Shown: positions 35,552-45,741, numbered from the stretch's first letter. The stretch is 64,000 bases of DNA from Burkholderia sp. Bp9143 (GCF_003853645.1 NZ_QTPO01000015.1:1-64000), one strand, 5' to 3'. A program made the numbers and translations. The notes: generated from the sequence alone by a model not told the origin.

Positions 35552-35580
35552 GCCGGTGCATTGGTATGCACCGGCTTTTT
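35552..35580 (+). terminator. Rho-independent terminator after ridA
   Basis: GCCGGTGCA (35552-35560) and TGCACCGGC (35567-35575) form a 9-bp stem with a 6-base loop, followed by TTTTT (35576-35580). It ends the rpiR/D-aminoacylase/ridA unit and marks the left edge of the AT-richer islet. Confidence 0.9.
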
Positions 35581-35750
35581 GCATTTGACGAAGTCGATGC
35601 GAAGGCGATCGCATGGACGGAGGGCGTTCAAATACAACTCGGTTGAAGTCGGTGTGAGCGGCACCGGAACTTTGCATTGTGTGACGAAGTTTTTCTAACG
35701 GGTCTCAAAGTGACACACGCGTCTGAGCGGGCTGTGACAGCGAGCCGCGG

Positions 35751-35900
35751 ATGTATGGTGCGATTCGCCTGGTACAACCGCCTTTTCAAACCAAAGGGCA
35801 AGGTGTTTTGATGGAAAGCGTGCGTTGGAACGAGATTGAGTTCTTTGTCAGATCAGAGGGACTAACCGATAGGCGCAAAACTCGAGGCGATATGCCGTAA
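35751..35900 (+). CDS. Possible small or remnant gene before the amidase
   Basis: A 49-codon frame (MYGAIRLVQPPFQTKG... ending RRKTRGDMP) with an internal ATG at 35811; neither has a clear ribosome-binding site. It lies in AT-richer sequence 19 bases before the amidase start and resembles nothing I recognise. It may be a degraded gene tail left by the event that brought in the amidase pair. The rest of 35581-35919 contains no other supportable feature. Confidence 0.2.
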   Translation: MYGAIRLVQPPFQTKGQGVLMESVRWNEIEFFVRSEGLTDRRKTRGDMP

Positions 35901-35919
35901 TCAAACGGGAGGGTATTGG

Positions 35920-36522
35920 GTGCTGTCGATTGATTCCAGTGGAATGCTTGTGACTCCGCGCGTAGTGCGGGCCAGAAAAATTCAAATCGAGCGCGGTGCG
36001 ATGAAGAGGGTTAGTGGGATCGTCGTCCATCAAACGGGTGGTTCAGCTGCGGCTTCTGCTCTCAACAGTTATCAGAATGCGTCTGCTACTGGCGCGCATT
36101 TTCTGATTGAAAAAGATGGAACGATTTATCAGACGGCATCTTTGAAGAAGCAGACTTGGCATGTTGGTCGAATCAAGGCGCGCTGTGTAGCCGAAATGCG
36201 TTGCACGCCGGTCGAACTGCAGCAACTTCGCCGTTTTGACCCGCGTGGCGAAAACCAGCGCGAGATGCGTAAGATAGTCCCGGACCGTTACCCTTCCAAT
36301 ACAGACAGCATTGGCGTGGAATTGGTCGGGGAAGCTCTACCGCTCAATGAGCCCAACCCCGATCGACGAATCTACGTCGCTGCGCCTGACGCTCAAAATG
36401 ACTCGTTACGATGGCTCATCCACGCCCTTTCGGTAACGCTACGTGTTCCGATGACAGAGGTTTTTCGTCACCCGGTAGTATCGCGGAAGAACCGGACGGA
36501 GGCGGCGAGGGTGAAATGGTGA
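35920..36522 (+). CDS. N-acetylmuramoyl-L-alanine amidase-fold protein, candidate peptidoglycan toxin/effector
   Basis: A 200-residue Amidase_2 (AmpD/PGRP-type) domain with no signal peptide. Visible landmarks are His37 in GIVVHQTGG (zinc), GAHFLIEKDGTIYQ around residues 59-71, TWHVG (His81), IGVELVG with Glu134, and a C-terminal His184 in FRHPVVSRKNRTEAA. Aligning by eye to AmpD, the third metal ligand Asp becomes Glu194 and the catalytic Lys becomes Arg192, so activity is likely but not certain. GTG 35920 has GGGAGGG about 7 bases upstream. The next gene overlaps the end by seven bases and encodes a secreted protein, the arrangement of amidase effector-immunity pairs. A phage lysin remnant is the main alternative. 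One 60-base line within it is 43% GC. Confidence 0.75.
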   Translation: MLSIDSSGMLVTPRVVRARKIQIERGAMKRVSGIVVHQTGGSAAASALNSYQNASATGAHFLIEKDGTIYQTASLKKQTWHVGRIKARCVAEMRCTPVELQQLRRFDPRGENQREMRKIVPDRYPSNTDSIGVELVGEALPLNEPNPDRRIYVAAPDAQNDSLRWLIHALSVTLRVPMTEVFRHPVVSRKNRTEAARVKW

Positions 36523-36953
36523 TTCGGATCGCAATTTTGATGTTGGCGCTCTTGCTCAACCACGGTGCGGTTGCGGGCACGCTGTCCAATAGGGTATCGC
36601 CTCGCGGCGCGGTGCCCGCTGTTGTGCCGGAGTCAGTCGAAATCGTCAGAAACGGTGCGTGGTCGGCTGACATCAGCGGGGACGAAACGGCGGAGATGTG
36701 TCGTACGTTCGTTCTTCGGCGTGCGGATGTCAGCGCGTTTTTCAAGCATGCGGGCCGCGTAACGGAACGGGCGTACAGCCATGATCTGGACGCCGCGAAT
36801 TGCTATGCCGAAGGCAAAGCACGTTTCGCGGATAGTGGCGCGGCGAAGTGGAGGATAGACCAAGCAAGGCGAGGCTTCATTTCCACGCACGATGGTCGAA
36901 CAATCTACCTGTATTGTCCGAAGTGCCGGGCCGCCGTGTTCGCGCCGAATTAG
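36516..36953 (+). CDS. Small periplasmic protein, candidate immunity partner of the amidase
   Basis: A 145-residue protein starting at ATG 36516, inside the last codons of the amidase (7-base overlap), with GAGG upstream. Residues 1-20 (MVIRIAILMLALLLNHGAVA) are a Sec signal peptide, so the mature protein is periplasmic, where a peptidoglycan amidase would act. It contains four cysteines (62, 96, 134, 137), including YCPKC near the C terminus, which could form disulfides. I do not recognise the family. Tight coupling to a signal-less amidase, periplasmic targeting and shared base composition suggest protection against that enzyme; this is inference. Confidence 0.7.
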   Translation: MVIRIAILMLALLLNHGAVAGTLSNRVSPRGAVPAVVPESVEIVRNGAWSADISGDETAEMCRTFVLRRADVSAFFKHAGRVTERAYSHDLDAANCYAEGKARFADSGAAKWRIDQARRGFISTHDGRTIYLYCPKCRAAVFAPN

Positions 36954-37019
36954 AGAGACGCGCCCTTCCGCAAGCAGGCAGGGTTGGCGGACCGCAAGAT
37001 GCCCCGCCAACACACTCAT

Positions 37020-37844
37020 TTACTGCCGCGCCGTCCGCGCGTTATCCGGCATCGGCTGGTTGTAGTTCGTGCGGAACGGGTTGATGTCGAGCCCGCCGCG
37101 GCGCGTATACCGCGCATACACCGCGAGCTTCACCGGTTTGCACGCATGCAGGATGTCGAGGAAGATCCGCTCGACGCACTGCTCGTGAAAGCCCGTGTGA
37201 TTGCGGAACGAGATGATGTAGCGCAGCAGGCCCGCATGGTCGATCTGCGGCCCGACGTAGTGGATCTGCACGCTGCCCCAGTCGGGCTGGCCGGTGACCG
37301 GGCAGTTCGAGCGCAGCAGGTCGGACACGAGCGTTTCCTCGACCGGCGCTTCGTCCTCGGCGGCCGACAGCAGCGACGGATCCGGTTCGTACACGTCGGT
37401 ATCGAGGTCGAGGCGGTCGAGCGACAGCCCGTCGAGTTCTTCCATCTCGAGCTTGCCGAAATCGTGCGGCGACACGAGCTGCACCGACACGCTCGCGCCG
37501 CACGCGGCCGACACGTCGCGCTTCAGCGCGTCGCGCACCGCATCGATCGAGTCGAACTTCGATTGCGCGAACGAACCGAGGTACAGCTTGAACGACTTCG
37601 ATTCGACGATGTTCGGCGATTCGGCCGGCACGAAGAACGTCGCGACCGCGAGCTGCGGCTTGCCGCGCGCGTTGAGCCACGACAGCTCGTACGCGTTCCA
37701 GATGTCGGTGCCGAAGAACGGCAGCGCCGACGTGATGCCGAGCTGCTCGCGCGCCCCGGCGCGCGGGATCGGGAACAGCAGCGACGCGTCGTACTGCACG
37801 GCGTAGACGGTCGCCTTGCCGAGCGGGGAATGTTCGGGATTCAT
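37020..37844 (-). CDS. queF: NADPH-dependent 7-cyano-7-deazaguanine reductase
   Basis: A 274-residue long-form (YqgN-type) QueF, which reduces preQ0 to preQ1 in queuosine tRNA modification. The family motif with the nucleophile Cys lies in [17 protein letters not shown] (around residue 190), with [14 protein letters not shown] in the N-terminal half and [13 protein letters not shown] near the end. The duplicated T-fold explains the length. ATG 37844 begins [10 protein letters not shown], a common start in betaproteobacteria. It lies 12 bases after ilvA and is probably co-transcribed with it. A 36,984-37,012 GC hairpin without T-run lies beyond its end. Confidence 0.95.
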   Translation of the reverse strand: MNPEHSPLGKATVYAVQYDASLLFPIPRAGAREQLGITSALPFFGTDIWNAYELSWLNARGKPQLAVATFFVPAESPNIVESKSFKLYLGSFAQSKFDSIDAVRDALKRDVSAACGASVSVQLVSPHDFGKLEMEELDGLSLDRLDLDTDVYEPDPSLLSAAEDEAPVEETLVSDLLRSNCPVTGQPDWGSVQIHYVGPQIDHAGLLRYIISFRNHTGFHEQCVERIFLDILHACKPVKLAVYARYTRRGGLDINPFRTNYNQPMPDNARTARQ

Positions 37845-37856
37845 TGCACGAAGCCT

Positions 37857-39380
37857 TTACGACAGGAAGAGGCGGTAAGCCGGATTGGCGCTCTCTTCGA
37901 CATACGGATAGCCGAGCGCCGCGAGGAAGCGTTCGAACTCGGCGCGATCGGCCTGCGGCACCTGCAGCCCGACGAGGATCGAGCTGTAGTCCGCACCCTG
38001 GTTGCGGTAGTGGAACAGGCTGATGTTCCAGTCCGGCGCCATCGACGACAGGAACTTCATCAGCGCGCCCGGCCGTTCCGGGAATTCGAAGCGGAACAGG
38101 CGTTCGTCGAGCGCGAGCGGCGAGCGGCCGCCCACCATGTAGCGGATGTGTTCCTTCGACAATTCGTCGTGCGTCAGGTCGACGGTCTTGAAGCCGTGCG
38201 ACTCGAAGTTCGTGGCGATCTCCGCCGACTCGTCGCGCCGCTTGATCTGCACGCCGACGAAGATGTGCGCGGACTGCGCATGGGCGATCCGGTAGTTGAA
38301 CTCGGTCACATTGCGGTCGCCGACGAGCGAGCAGAAGCGCTTGAAGCTGCCGCGCTCCTCGGGGATCGTGACCGCGAACACGGCTTCGCGTGCCTCGCCG
38401 ACTTCCGCGCGTTCGGCAACGAAGCGCATCCGGTCGAAGTTCATGTTCGCGCCGGACGTGACCGCGACGAGCGTCTGGTTCTCGATCCCTTCGCGTTCCG
38501 CATAGCGTTTCGCGCCCGCGACCGCGAGCGCGCCGGACGGCTCGAGCACGCTGCGCGTATCCTGGAACACGTCCTTGATCGCCGCGCACAGCGCGTCGGT
38601 GTCGACCGTCACGACGCCGTCGAGGAATTCGCGGCACAGCCGGAAGGTTTCCTCGCCGACGAGCTTCACCGCGGTGCCGTCCGCGAACAGGCCGACCTCG
38701 GCCAGCTCGACGCGTTCGCCCTTCTGCAGCGACTGCGCCATCGCGCACGAATCCTCGGCCTGCACGCCGAACACCTTGATCTCGGGCCGCACCGCCTTGA
38801 CGTAGGCAGCCACGCCGGCCGCGAGCCCGCCGCCGCCGATCGGCACGAAGATCGCGTGAATCGGGCCCTGGTGCTGGCGCAGGATTTCCATCGCGATCGT
38901 GCCCTGGCCGGCGATCACGTACGGATCGTCGAACGGGTGGACGAACGTGAGGTCGCGTTCCGCTTGCACCTTCACGGCATGCGCGTACGCATCGCTGTAC
39001 GACTCGCCCGCCTGGATCACCTCGACGCTCGGGCCGCCGTGCGCGCGTACCGCGTCGACCTTCACCTGCGGCGTCGTGACGGGCACGACGATCACGGCCT
39101 TGATGCCCATCCGGGCCGCCGAGAACGCGACGCCCTGCGCGTGGTTGCCGGCCGACGCCGTGATCACGCCGCGCGCGAGCGCGTCGGTCGGAATGTGCGC
39201 CATCTTGTTGTACGCGCCGCGCAGCTTGAAGGAGAACACCGGCTGGTTGTCCTCGCGCTTCAGGTAAACGGGGTTGCGCAGCCGGGCCGACAGGTTGCGG
39301 GCGGGTTCGAGTTCCGTTTCGAGCGCGACGTCGTAGACGCGCGCGGTGAGGATTTTCTTCAGGTAATCGTGGGATGCCAT
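37857..39380 (-). CDS. ilvA: Threonine ammonia-lyase, biosynthetic
   Basis: A 507-residue threonine deaminase, the usual length of the IlvA biosynthetic form. The PLP lysine is in FSFKLRGAYNKM near residue 53, ASAGNHAQG near 76 binds substrate, and PIGGGGLAAG near 180 holds the PLP phosphate. The C-terminal 180 residues contain two ACT-like regulatory repeats (EERGSFKRFCSLVG and FPERPGALMKFLSSM), where isoleucine inhibits and valine activates. It makes 2-oxobutyrate for isoleucine. The ATG at 39380 gives MASHDYLKK. Confidence 0.96.
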   Translation of the reverse strand: MASHDYLKKILTARVYDVALETELEPARNLSARLRNPVYLKREDNQPVFSFKLRGAYNKMAHIPTDALARGVITASAGNHAQGVAFSAARMGIKAVIVVPVTTPQVKVDAVRAHGGPSVEVIQAGESYSDAYAHAVKVQAERDLTFVHPFDDPYVIAGQGTIAMEILRQHQGPIHAIFVPIGGGGLAAGVAAYVKAVRPEIKVFGVQAEDSCAMAQSLQKGERVELAEVGLFADGTAVKLVGEETFRLCREFLDGVVTVDTDALCAAIKDVFQDTRSVLEPSGALAVAGAKRYAEREGIENQTLVAVTSGANMNFDRMRFVAERAEVGEAREAVFAVTIPEERGSFKRFCSLVGDRNVTEFNYRIAHAQSAHIFVGVQIKRRDESAEIATNFESHGFKTVDLTHDELSKEHIRYMVGGRSPLALDERLFRFEFPERPGALMKFLSSMAPDWNISLFHYRNQGADYSSILVGLQVPQADRAEFERFLAALGYPYVEESANPAYRLFLS

Positions 39381-39955
39381 GGGCGCTCGCGTGCAGTGCG
39401 GAAGCAGACGGTAAAAGATCAATGATAGCGCCAAGGGTCCGTCCGCACGCAAGCGGCATGCCGGGCACGCGGTCGCGGAACCGCGCCGGCGGGCGTGTTT
39501 GCCACGTGAAGTGTCCTTTTTTACCGGTTTAACCGCATGGTTACCGACCGGACGGATGGCGAATGCCGGCGCAAAACCGCGCCGAACCAAGCCTGGTGCG
39601 GGTTGGCGCGATAGCCCCACGACCTGTCCGGCGTGCCACGCACGGGCCGATCATGAGTTAGAATTCCGTTTTGAATCAAGGATCGGAAGATGCAGAGGCA
39701 CCCTCGGATCGCCCCGTTGAAGCCGTCGCCGCGCGCTGCCAGCCCCGCGGCGGAGCGGCACGCGCGCCGCGCGCGATCGTGCTGATGGCCTCGAGTGCCG
39801 CCAGGCCCTGCCGGCCAGGAACGGTGAGTCCAGACCCGCTCCGGCCCCATGCGAGATAGTCGCGCGCCTGGCACCAGAACAGATTTCCCCAAGATTGCGC
39901 CCACGCGCTTGCCGACGCCCGTGCACGGTGTATCGGCCCTCCGAGTCGTCCGAAC
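39381..39955. promoter_or_regulatory. Divergent non-coding region between ilvA and the fused dehydrogenase
   Basis: This 575-base gap shows no convincing gene. On the minus strand, TATCAT (39422-39427) with TTGCGT 19 bases upstream (39447-39452) is a plausible ilvA promoter. On the plus strand, TAGAAT (39659-39664) is a possible -10 about 290 bases before the dehydrogenase start. An AT-richer pocket with ACCGGTTTAACC and GGTTACC lies at 39515-39545. Short ATG frames here lack ribosome-binding sites. Confidence 0.4.
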
Positions 39956-42900
39956 ATGAACGCACCACAAGTTTTCGATCCGCATGGCGCGGCCGCCGCC
40001 GTCGCCGCCGACCCCGCGCCCCGACTGCGCGAGATTCCCTACAACTACACGTCCTTCTCCGACCGCGAGATCGTGATCCGCCTGCTCGGCGCGGAGGCGT
40101 GGTCGGTGCTTGACGAGCTGCGCGCGGAACGCCGCACGGGCCGCTCGGCACGGATGCTGTATGAAGTGCTCGGCGACATCTGGGTCGTGCGCCGCAACCC
40201 GTACCTGCAGGACGACCTGCTCGACAACCCGAAGCGCCGCGCGCTCCTGATCGAGGCGCTGAACCACCGCCTGACCGAGATCGGCAAGCGCCGCCGCGCC
40301 GACCTGACCGCGCACCACGACGACGCGGGCCGCGAACGCGCCGAACGCGTCGAGATGCTCGAGGCCGCCGCGCAGCGCGCGGTCGACGAGTTCGCCGACG
40401 AATTCGACAAGATGGCCGACCTGCGCCGCCGCGCGACCAAGGCGCTCGGCCGCTGCACGCAGAAGGACAACATCCGCTTCGACGGGCTGTCGCGCGTGTC
40501 GCACGTGACCGACGCGACCGACTGGCGCGTCGAATACCCGTTCGTCGTGCTGACCCCCGATACCGAAGCCGAGATCGCGGCGCTGATCAAGGCGTGCTTC
40601 GAGCTCGGCCTGACCGTGATCCCGCGCGGCGGCGGCACCGGCTACACGGGCGGCGCGGTGCCGCTCACGCCGTTCTCCGCGGTGATCAACACCGAGAAGC
40701 TCGAACAGCTCGGCGCGGTCGAGCTCACCGAACTGCCGGGCGTCGCGCACAAGGTGCCGACGATCTTCTCTGGCGCGGGCGTCGTCACGCGCCGCGTGAC
40801 GGAAGCCGCGGAAGCGGCCGGCTACGTGTTCGCGGTCGATCCGACCTCGCTCGACGCATCGTGCATCGGCGGCAACGTCGCGATGAACGCCGGCGGCAAG
40901 AAGGCCGTGCTGTGGGGCACCGCGCTCGACAACCTGGCCTGGTGGCGGATGGTCGACCCGGACGGCAACTGGCTCGAAGTCACGCGCCACGAGCACAACC
41001 AGGGCAAGATCCACGACATCGCGGTCGCGCGTTTCGAGCTGAAGTGGTTCGACGGCGCGTACGCGCCGGGCGAGAAGCTGCTGAAGACCGAGATGCTCGA
41101 GATCGAAGGCCGCCGGTTCCGCAAGGAAGGCCTCGGCAAGGACGTGACCGACAAGTTCCTCGCCGGCCTGCCGGGCGTGCAGAAGGAAGGCTGCGACGGG
41201 CTGATCACGTCCGCGCGCTGGGTGCTGCACAAGATGCCCGCGCACACGCGCACCGTCTGTCTCGAATTCTTCGGCCAGGCGCGCGAGGCGATCCCGAGCA
41301 TCGTCGAGATCAAGGACTACCTGTTCGAGACGTCGAAGCAGGGCGGCGCGATCCTCGCGGGTCTCGAGCACCTCGACGAGCGCTACCTGCGCGCGGTCGG
41401 CTACGCGACCAAGAGCAAGCGCAACGCATTCCCCAAGATGGTGCTGATCGGCGACATCGTCGGCGATGACGCCGATGCGGTCGCGCACGCGACGTCCGAA
41501 GTAATCCGGATGGCGAACGGCAAGAGCGGCGAAGGCTTCGTCGCGATCAGCGCGGAGGCGCGCAAGCGCTTCTGGCTCGACCGCAGCCGCACGGCCGCGA
41601 TCGCGAAGCACACCAACGCGTTCAAGATCAACGAGGACGTCGTCATCCCGCTGAACCGGATGGGCGAGTACACCGACGGCATCGAGCGGATCAACATCGA
41701 ACTGTCGCTGAAGAACAAGCTGCAACTGGTCGACGCGCTCGAAGCGTTCTTCCGCGCCGGCAACCTGCCGCTCGGCAAGACCGACGACGCGAACGAGATC
41801 CCGAGTGCCGAACTGCTCGAGGACCGTGTCCAGCAGGCGCTCGAATTGCTTAAGCGCGTGCGTGCGCGCTGGGAATTCGTGCGCGACCGGCTCGACCAGC
41901 CGCTGCGCGAGGCGCAGCACTACCTCGTGCAGCTCGGCTACGAGGCGCTGGCCGAGAAGTTCGCCGATCGCGCGGACGAGCAGCCGGGCGCGACCGTGTT
42001 CCACGTCACGCAGGACCGCACGGTCCGCATCTCGTGGAAGCAGGAGATCCGCGCGGAACTGCGTGCGATCTTCAACGGCGGCGCGTTCAAGCAGATCCTC
42101 GACGAAGCGCAGGCGATCCACAAGCAGGTGCTGCGCGGCCGCGTGTTCGTCGCGCTGCACATGCACGCGGGCGACGGCAACGTCCACACGAACCTGCCGG
42201 TCAACTCCGACAACTACGAGATGCTGCAGGACGCGCACGCGGCGGTCGCGCGCATCATGACGCTCGCGCGTTCGCTCGACGGCGTGATCTCCGGCGAACA
42301 CGGGATCGGCATCACGAAGCTCGAGTTCCTGACCGACGACGAGATCGCCGAATTCCGCGCGTACAAGCAGCGCGTCGACCCGAACGGCCGCTTCAACAAG
42401 GGCAAGCTGCTCGACGGCGCCGACCTGCGCAACGCGTACACGCCGAGCTTCGGGCTGATGGGCTACGAGTCGCTGATCATGCAGCAGTCCGACATCGGCG
42501 CGATCGCCGATTCGGTGAAGGACTGCCTGCGCTGCGGCAAGTGCAAGCCGGTGTGCGCGACCCACGTGCCGCGCGCGAACCTGCTGTACAGCCCGCGCAA
42601 CAAGATCCTCGCGACCTCGCTGCTGGTCGAGGCGTTCCTGTACGAGGAACAGACGCGCCGCGGCGTGTCGATCAAGCACTGGGACGAGTTCAACGACGTG
42701 GCCGACCACTGCACGGTGTGCCACAAGTGCGCGACACCGTGCCCGGTGAAGATCGACTTCGGCGACGTCACGATGAACATGCGCAACCTGTTGCGCAAGA
42801 TGGGCAAGAAGAAATTCAATGCCGGCAATGCGGCGGGCATGTTCTTCCTGAACGCGACCAATCCGCAGACGATCAACGCCGCGCGCAGCGTGATGATGGG

Positions 42901-43975
42901 CGTCGGCTACAAGGTGCAGCGCTTCGCGAACGACATGCTGAAGAAGGTCGTGACGAAGCAGACCCAGCACCCGCCGGCGACAGTCGGCAAGCCGCCTGTC
43001 GTCGAGCAGGTGATCCACTTCGTCAACAAGAAGATGCCGGGCAACCTGCCGAAGAAGACGGCGCGCGCGCTGCTCGACATCGAGGACAACAAGATCGTGC
43101 CGATCATCCGCAACCCGAAGTCGACGACCGTCGATTCGGAAGCGGTGTTCTACTTCCCGGGCTGCGGCTCCGAGCGCCTGTTCTCGCAGGTCGGCCTCGC
43201 GACGCAGGCGATGCTGTGGGAAGCCGGCGTGCAGACCGTACTGCCGCCGGGGTACCTGTGCTGCGGCTATCCGCAGCGCGGCTCGGGCCAGTACGACAAG
43301 GCCGAGAAGATCGTCACCGACAACCGCGTGCTGTTCCACCGGGTCGCGAACACGCTGAACTACCTCGACATCAAGACGGTGGTCGTGTCGTGCGGCACCT
43401 GCTACGACCAGCTCGCAGGCTACGAATTCGACAAGATCTTCCCGGGCTGCCGGATCATCGACATCCACGAGTTCCTGCTCGAGAAGGGGATGAAGCTCGA
43501 TGGCGTGACGGGCACGCGCTACATGTATCACGACCCGTGCCACACGCCGATCAAGACGATGGACCCTGTGAAGCTCGTCAACGAGCTGATGGGCGCGGAG
43601 AAGGACGGCTACAAGATCGAGAAGAACGACCGCTGCTGCGGCGAATCGGGCACGCTCGCGGTCACGCGCCCGGACGTGTCCACGCAGGTCCGCTTCCGCA
43701 AGGAAGAGGAAATCCGCAAGGGCGCCGCGAAGCTGCGCAGCATCCCGGTCGTGGCCGGCGGCGCGCCCGCGCCGGCCGCCGCGAACGGCCCGGACGTGAA
43801 GATCCTGACGAGCTGCCCGTCGTGCCTGCAGGGCCTGTCGCGCTATAACGAGGACGCGAACATCGAGGCCGACTACATCGTGGTCGAGATCGCGCGCCAG
43901 GTGCTCGGCGAGAACTGGATGGCCGACTATGTCGCACACGCGAACAATGGCGGGATCGAGCGCGTGCTGGTCTAA
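39956..43975 (+). CDS. Fused FAD-linked oxidase / iron-sulfur dehydrogenase (DUF3683, D-lactate/glycolate dehydrogenase-like)
   Basis: A 1339-residue multidomain protein. Residues about 25-160 match the DUF3683 region ([18 protein letters not shown]). A PCMH FAD-binding domain with [15 protein letters not shown] near 222 follows, then the FAD-oxidase C domain with [15 protein letters not shown] near 740 and [13 protein letters not shown] near 780. Two 4Fe-4S motifs come next ([11 protein letters not shown] and [13 protein letters not shown]), and two CCG domains ([13 protein letters not shown] and [10 protein letters not shown]) close the protein. The layout equals GlcD plus GlcF in one chain, so a D-2-hydroxyacid such as D-lactate or glycolate, with electrons passed to quinone, is likely. 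Start ATG 39956; the substrate is not determined by sequence. Confidence 0.88.
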   Translation: MNAPQVFDPHGAAAAVAADPAPRLREIPYNYTSFSDREIVIRLLGAEAWSVLDELRAERRTGRSARMLYEVLGDIWVVRRNPYLQDDLLDNPKRRALLIEALNHRLTEIGKRRRADLTAHHDDAGRERAERVEMLEAAAQRAVDEFADEFDKMADLRRRATKALGRCTQKDNIRFDGLSRVSHVTDATDWRVEYPFVVLTPDTEAEIAALIKACFELGLTVIPRGGGTGYTGGAVPLTPFSAVINTEKLEQLGAVELTELPGVAHKVPTIFSGAGVVTRRVTEAAEAAGYVFAVDPTSLDASCIGGNVAMNAGGKKAVLWGTALDNLAWWRMVDPDGNWLEVTRHEHNQGKIHDIAVARFELKWFDGAYAPGEKLLKTEMLEIEGRRFRKEGLGKDVTDKFLAGLPGVQKEGCDGLITSARWVLHKMPAHTRTVCLEFFGQAREAIPSIVEIKDYLFETSKQGGAILAGLEHLDERYLRAVGYATKSKRNAFPKMVLIGDIVGDDADAVAHATSEVIRMANGKSGEGFVAISAEARKRFWLDRSRTAAIAKHTNAFKINEDVVIPLNRMGEYTDGIERINIELSLKNKLQLVDALEAFFRAGNLPLGKTDDANEIPSAELLEDRVQQALELLKRVRARWEFVRDRLDQPLREAQHYLVQLGYEALAEKFADRADEQPGATVFHVTQDRTVRISWKQEIRAELRAIFNGGAFKQILDEAQAIHKQVLRGRVFVALHMHAGDGNVHTNLPVNSDNYEMLQDAHAAVARIMTLARSLDGVISGEHGIGITKLEFLTDDEIAEFRAYKQRVDPNGRFNKGKLLDGADLRNAYTPSFGLMGYESLIMQQSDIGAIADSVKDCLRCGKCKPVCATHVPRANLLYSPRNKILATSLLVEAFLYEEQTRRGVSIKHWDEFNDVADHCTVCHKCATPCPVKIDFGDVTMNMRNLLRKMGKKKFNAGNAAGMFFLNATNPQTINAARSVMMGVGYKVQRFANDMLKKVVTKQTQHPPATVGKPPVVEQVIHFVNKKMPGNLPKKTARALLDIEDNKIVPIIRNPKSTTVDSEAVFYFPGCGSERLFSQVGLATQAMLWEAGVQTVLPPGYLCCGYPQRGSGQYDKAEKIVTDNRVLFHRVANTLNYLDIKTVVVSCGTCYDQLAGYEFDKIFPGCRIIDIHEFLLEKGMKLDGVTGTRYMYHDPCHTPIKTMDPVKLVNELMGAEKDGYKIEKNDRCCGESGTLAVTRPDVSTQVRFRKEEEIRKGAAKLRSIPVVAGGAPAPAAANGPDVKILTSCPSCLQGLSRYNEDANIEADYIVVEIARQVLGENWMADYVAHANNGGIERVLV

Positions 43976-44062
43976 TGCGGGCATGACGACCGCCTGGCCG
44001 GGCTAGGGATGAGAGCGGGCGCCGGCGCATCAGCGCCGGCGCCCGTCCACTTGGGAGCGACG

Positions 44063-44506
44063 ATGGAATGCGTGTTTTGCCGTGAAGACGGCGGCGAGGT
44101 GCTCTGGCAGGACGATGCGCTGCGCGTCGTGCTCGCGACGGGCGAGCACGAGTACCCGGGCTTCTGCCGGGTGATCTGGGGCACGCACGTGGCCGAGTTC
44201 TCCGATCTCGGCGAGCCAGAGCGGGCACACCTGATGCGCGTGGTGTACGCGGTGGAGCGGGCCGTGCGCCGCGTGATGCAGCCGAACAAGGTGAATCTCG
44301 CGAGCCTCGGCAACATGGTGCCACACGTGCACTGGCACGTGATCCCGCGCTTCTCCAACGACGCCCATTTCCCGCAGCCTGTCTGGGCGCCGCGCCAGCG
44401 CAGCGTGTCCGAGGCGCTGCTGCGCACGCGCGCGGCGCAGGCCTCGCTGCTGCACAATGCGGTGCGCGAGGAAATTCAACGCATGACCGATTCGAGGCAG
44501 CCATGA
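44063..44506 (+). CDS. HIT-family nucleotide hydrolase/transferase
   Basis: A 147-residue HIT protein. It has the full histidine triad HVHWHVIPR near residue 92 and the N-terminal MECVFCREDGGEVLW with two cysteines typical of the zinc-containing group. Such proteins act on nucleoside phosphoramidates or dinucleoside polyphosphates; a precise substrate cannot be given. ATG 44063 has GGGAG about seven bases upstream. Its stop overlaps the start of the next gene, linking it to the DUF971-ubiE block, an arrangement common in betaproteobacteria. Confidence 0.88.
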   Translation: MECVFCREDGGEVLWQDDALRVVLATGEHEYPGFCRVIWGTHVAEFSDLGEPERAHLMRVVYAVERAVRRVMQPNKVNLASLGNMVPHVHWHVIPRFSNDAHFPQPVWAPRQRSVSEALLRTRAAQASLLHNAVREEIQRMTDSRQP

Positions 44507-44916
44507 GCGGTTTGACTTCCACGACGCCGATTCCGTCCGGCGTCGTCGTGCACGCGGTGTCGCGCGTGCTCGAATTGCAGTACCCGAACGGCGAGAGCTA
44601 CCGGATTCCGTTCGAGCTGATGCGCGTCTATTCGCCGTCGGCCGAGGTGCGCGGCCACGGGCCCGGCCAGGAGACGCTGCAGACGGGCAAGCGCGAGGTG
44701 ACGATCACCGCGCTCGAGGGCGTGGGCAACTACGCGCTGCAGCCGACGTTCTCCGACGGCCATTCGACCGGCATCTACTCGTGGGATCTGCTGTACGAAC
44801 TGGCGACGCAGCAGGACGCGCTGTGGCGCGACTATTTCGACAAACTGAAGGCGGCGGGCGTCGAACGCGACGCCCCGATGCAGGCGGCCCCCGCGCCGCA
44901 CGGCCACTGCCACTGA
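44503..44916 (+). CDS. DUF971 (gamma-butyrobetaine hydroxylase N-terminal-like) protein
   Basis: A 137-residue protein of the DUF971 family, resembling the N-terminal zinc-binding domain of gamma-butyrobetaine hydroxylases. Motifs are [52 protein letters not shown] and LYELA. The C-terminal HGHCH may bind metal. Its function is not established, though it is almost always next to ubiE in this group of bacteria. ATG 44503 overlaps the HIT stop by four bases. Confidence 0.88.
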   Translation: MSGLTSTTPIPSGVVVHAVSRVLELQYPNGESYRIPFELMRVYSPSAEVRGHGPGQETLQTGKREVTITALEGVGNYALQPTFSDGHSTGIYSWDLLYELATQQDALWRDYFDKLKAAGVERDAPMQAAPAPHGHCH

Positions 44917-44920
44917 AATC

Positions 44921-44943
44921 GACGGCGCCCGTTCGGCGCCGTC
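44921..44943 (+). other. Stem-loop between the DUF971 gene and ubiE
   Basis: A perfect 9-bp GC stem (GACGGCGCC at 44921-44929, GGCGCCGTC at 44935-44943) with a CGTTC loop lies four bases after the DUF971 stop and 25 before ubiE. The tail TTGCCATTT is a poor T-tract, so it may only attenuate or process the transcript. Confidence 0.55.
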
Positions 44944-44968
44944 TTGCCATTTACTGAGGATCAACGCG

Positions 44969-45700
44969 ATGAGCAAAACCCACTTCGGCTTCGAAAGCGT
45001 CGAGGAAAACGAAAAAGCGAAGAAAGTGGCGGGCGTGTTCCATTCGGTCGCGAGCAACTACGATCTGATGAACGACCTGATGTCGGCCGGCATGCACCGC
45101 GCGTGGAAGGCGTTCACGATCGCGCAGGCGAACGTGCGCCCCGGTTTCAAGGTGCTCGACATCGCGGCCGGCACCGGCGACCTGACCAAGGCGTTCGCGA
45201 AGGCGGCCGGCCCGACGGGCGAGGTCTGGCACACCGACATCAACGAATCGATGCTGCGCGTCGGTCGTGACCGGCTGCTCGACAAGGGCGTCGTGACGCC
45301 GTCGCTCCTGTGCGACGCGGAGAAAATTCCCTTTCCGGACAACTACTTCGATGTGGTCACGGTCGCGTTCGGGCTGCGCAACATGACGCACAAGGACGCC
45401 GCGCTCGCCGAGATGCGCCGTGTCGCGAAGCCCGGCGGCCGCGTGATGGTGCTGGAATTCTCGAAAGTCTGGGATCCGCTGAAAAAAGCGTACGACCTGT
45501 ATTCTTTCAAAGTATTACCGTGGCTTGGCGACAAGTTCGCGAAAGATGCTGAAAGTTACCGGTATCTTGCTGAATCTATCCGGATGCACCCCGATCAGGA
45601 CACGCTGAAGACGATGATGGAACAAGCGGGCCTCGACGCCGTCAAATATTACAATTTGTCAGGTGGCGTGGTAGCTTTACACCTAGGAACCAAGTACTAA
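44969..45700 (+). CDS. ubiE: Ubiquinone/menaquinone C-methyltransferase
   Basis: A 243-residue SAM-dependent methyltransferase with the UbiE signatures [17 protein letters not shown] (residues 24-40), SAM loop [11 protein letters not shown] near 63, [13 protein letters not shown] near 128 and the late [14 protein letters not shown] and [12 protein letters not shown]. It methylates the ring carbon of demethoxyubiquinol-type intermediates in ubiquinone synthesis. ATG 44969 has GAGGA upstream. It is followed by a Tim44-like gene, then ubiJ and ubiB, completing a ubiquinone block. The XanB2-like chorismatase elsewhere in the window could in principle also feed 4-hydroxybenzoate to this pathway. 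Confidence 0.97.
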   Translation: MSKTHFGFESVEENEKAKKVAGVFHSVASNYDLMNDLMSAGMHRAWKAFTIAQANVRPGFKVLDIAAGTGDLTKAFAKAAGPTGEVWHTDINESMLRVGRDRLLDKGVVTPSLLCDAEKIPFPDNYFDVVTVAFGLRNMTHKDAALAEMRRVAKPGGRVMVLEFSKVWDPLKKAYDLYSFKVLPWLGDKFAKDAESYRYLAESIRMHPDQDTLKTMMEQAGLDAVKYYNLSGGVVALHLGTKY

Positions 45701-45741
45701 GGGGTTCTTTCCCTACATTCGTCTTACATCTGGAGAAGCTG

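Noticed and set aside
36984-37012. GTTGGCGG/CCGCCAAC hairpin between the islet and queF as a terminator
   Set aside because: Stem is plausible but the loop is long and no T-run follows on either strand; left as an unassigned structure.
36984-39425. An 813-codon plus-strand open frame across queF and ilvA
   Set aside because: Shadow of two well-recognised minus-strand genes.
39521-43984. A minus-strand open frame of nearly 1490 codons opposite the fused dehydrogenase
   Set aside because: It mirrors the plus-strand gene exactly, has Arg/His/Val-rich composition typical of antisense frames in GC-rich DNA, and shows no domain motif, while the plus strand has many.
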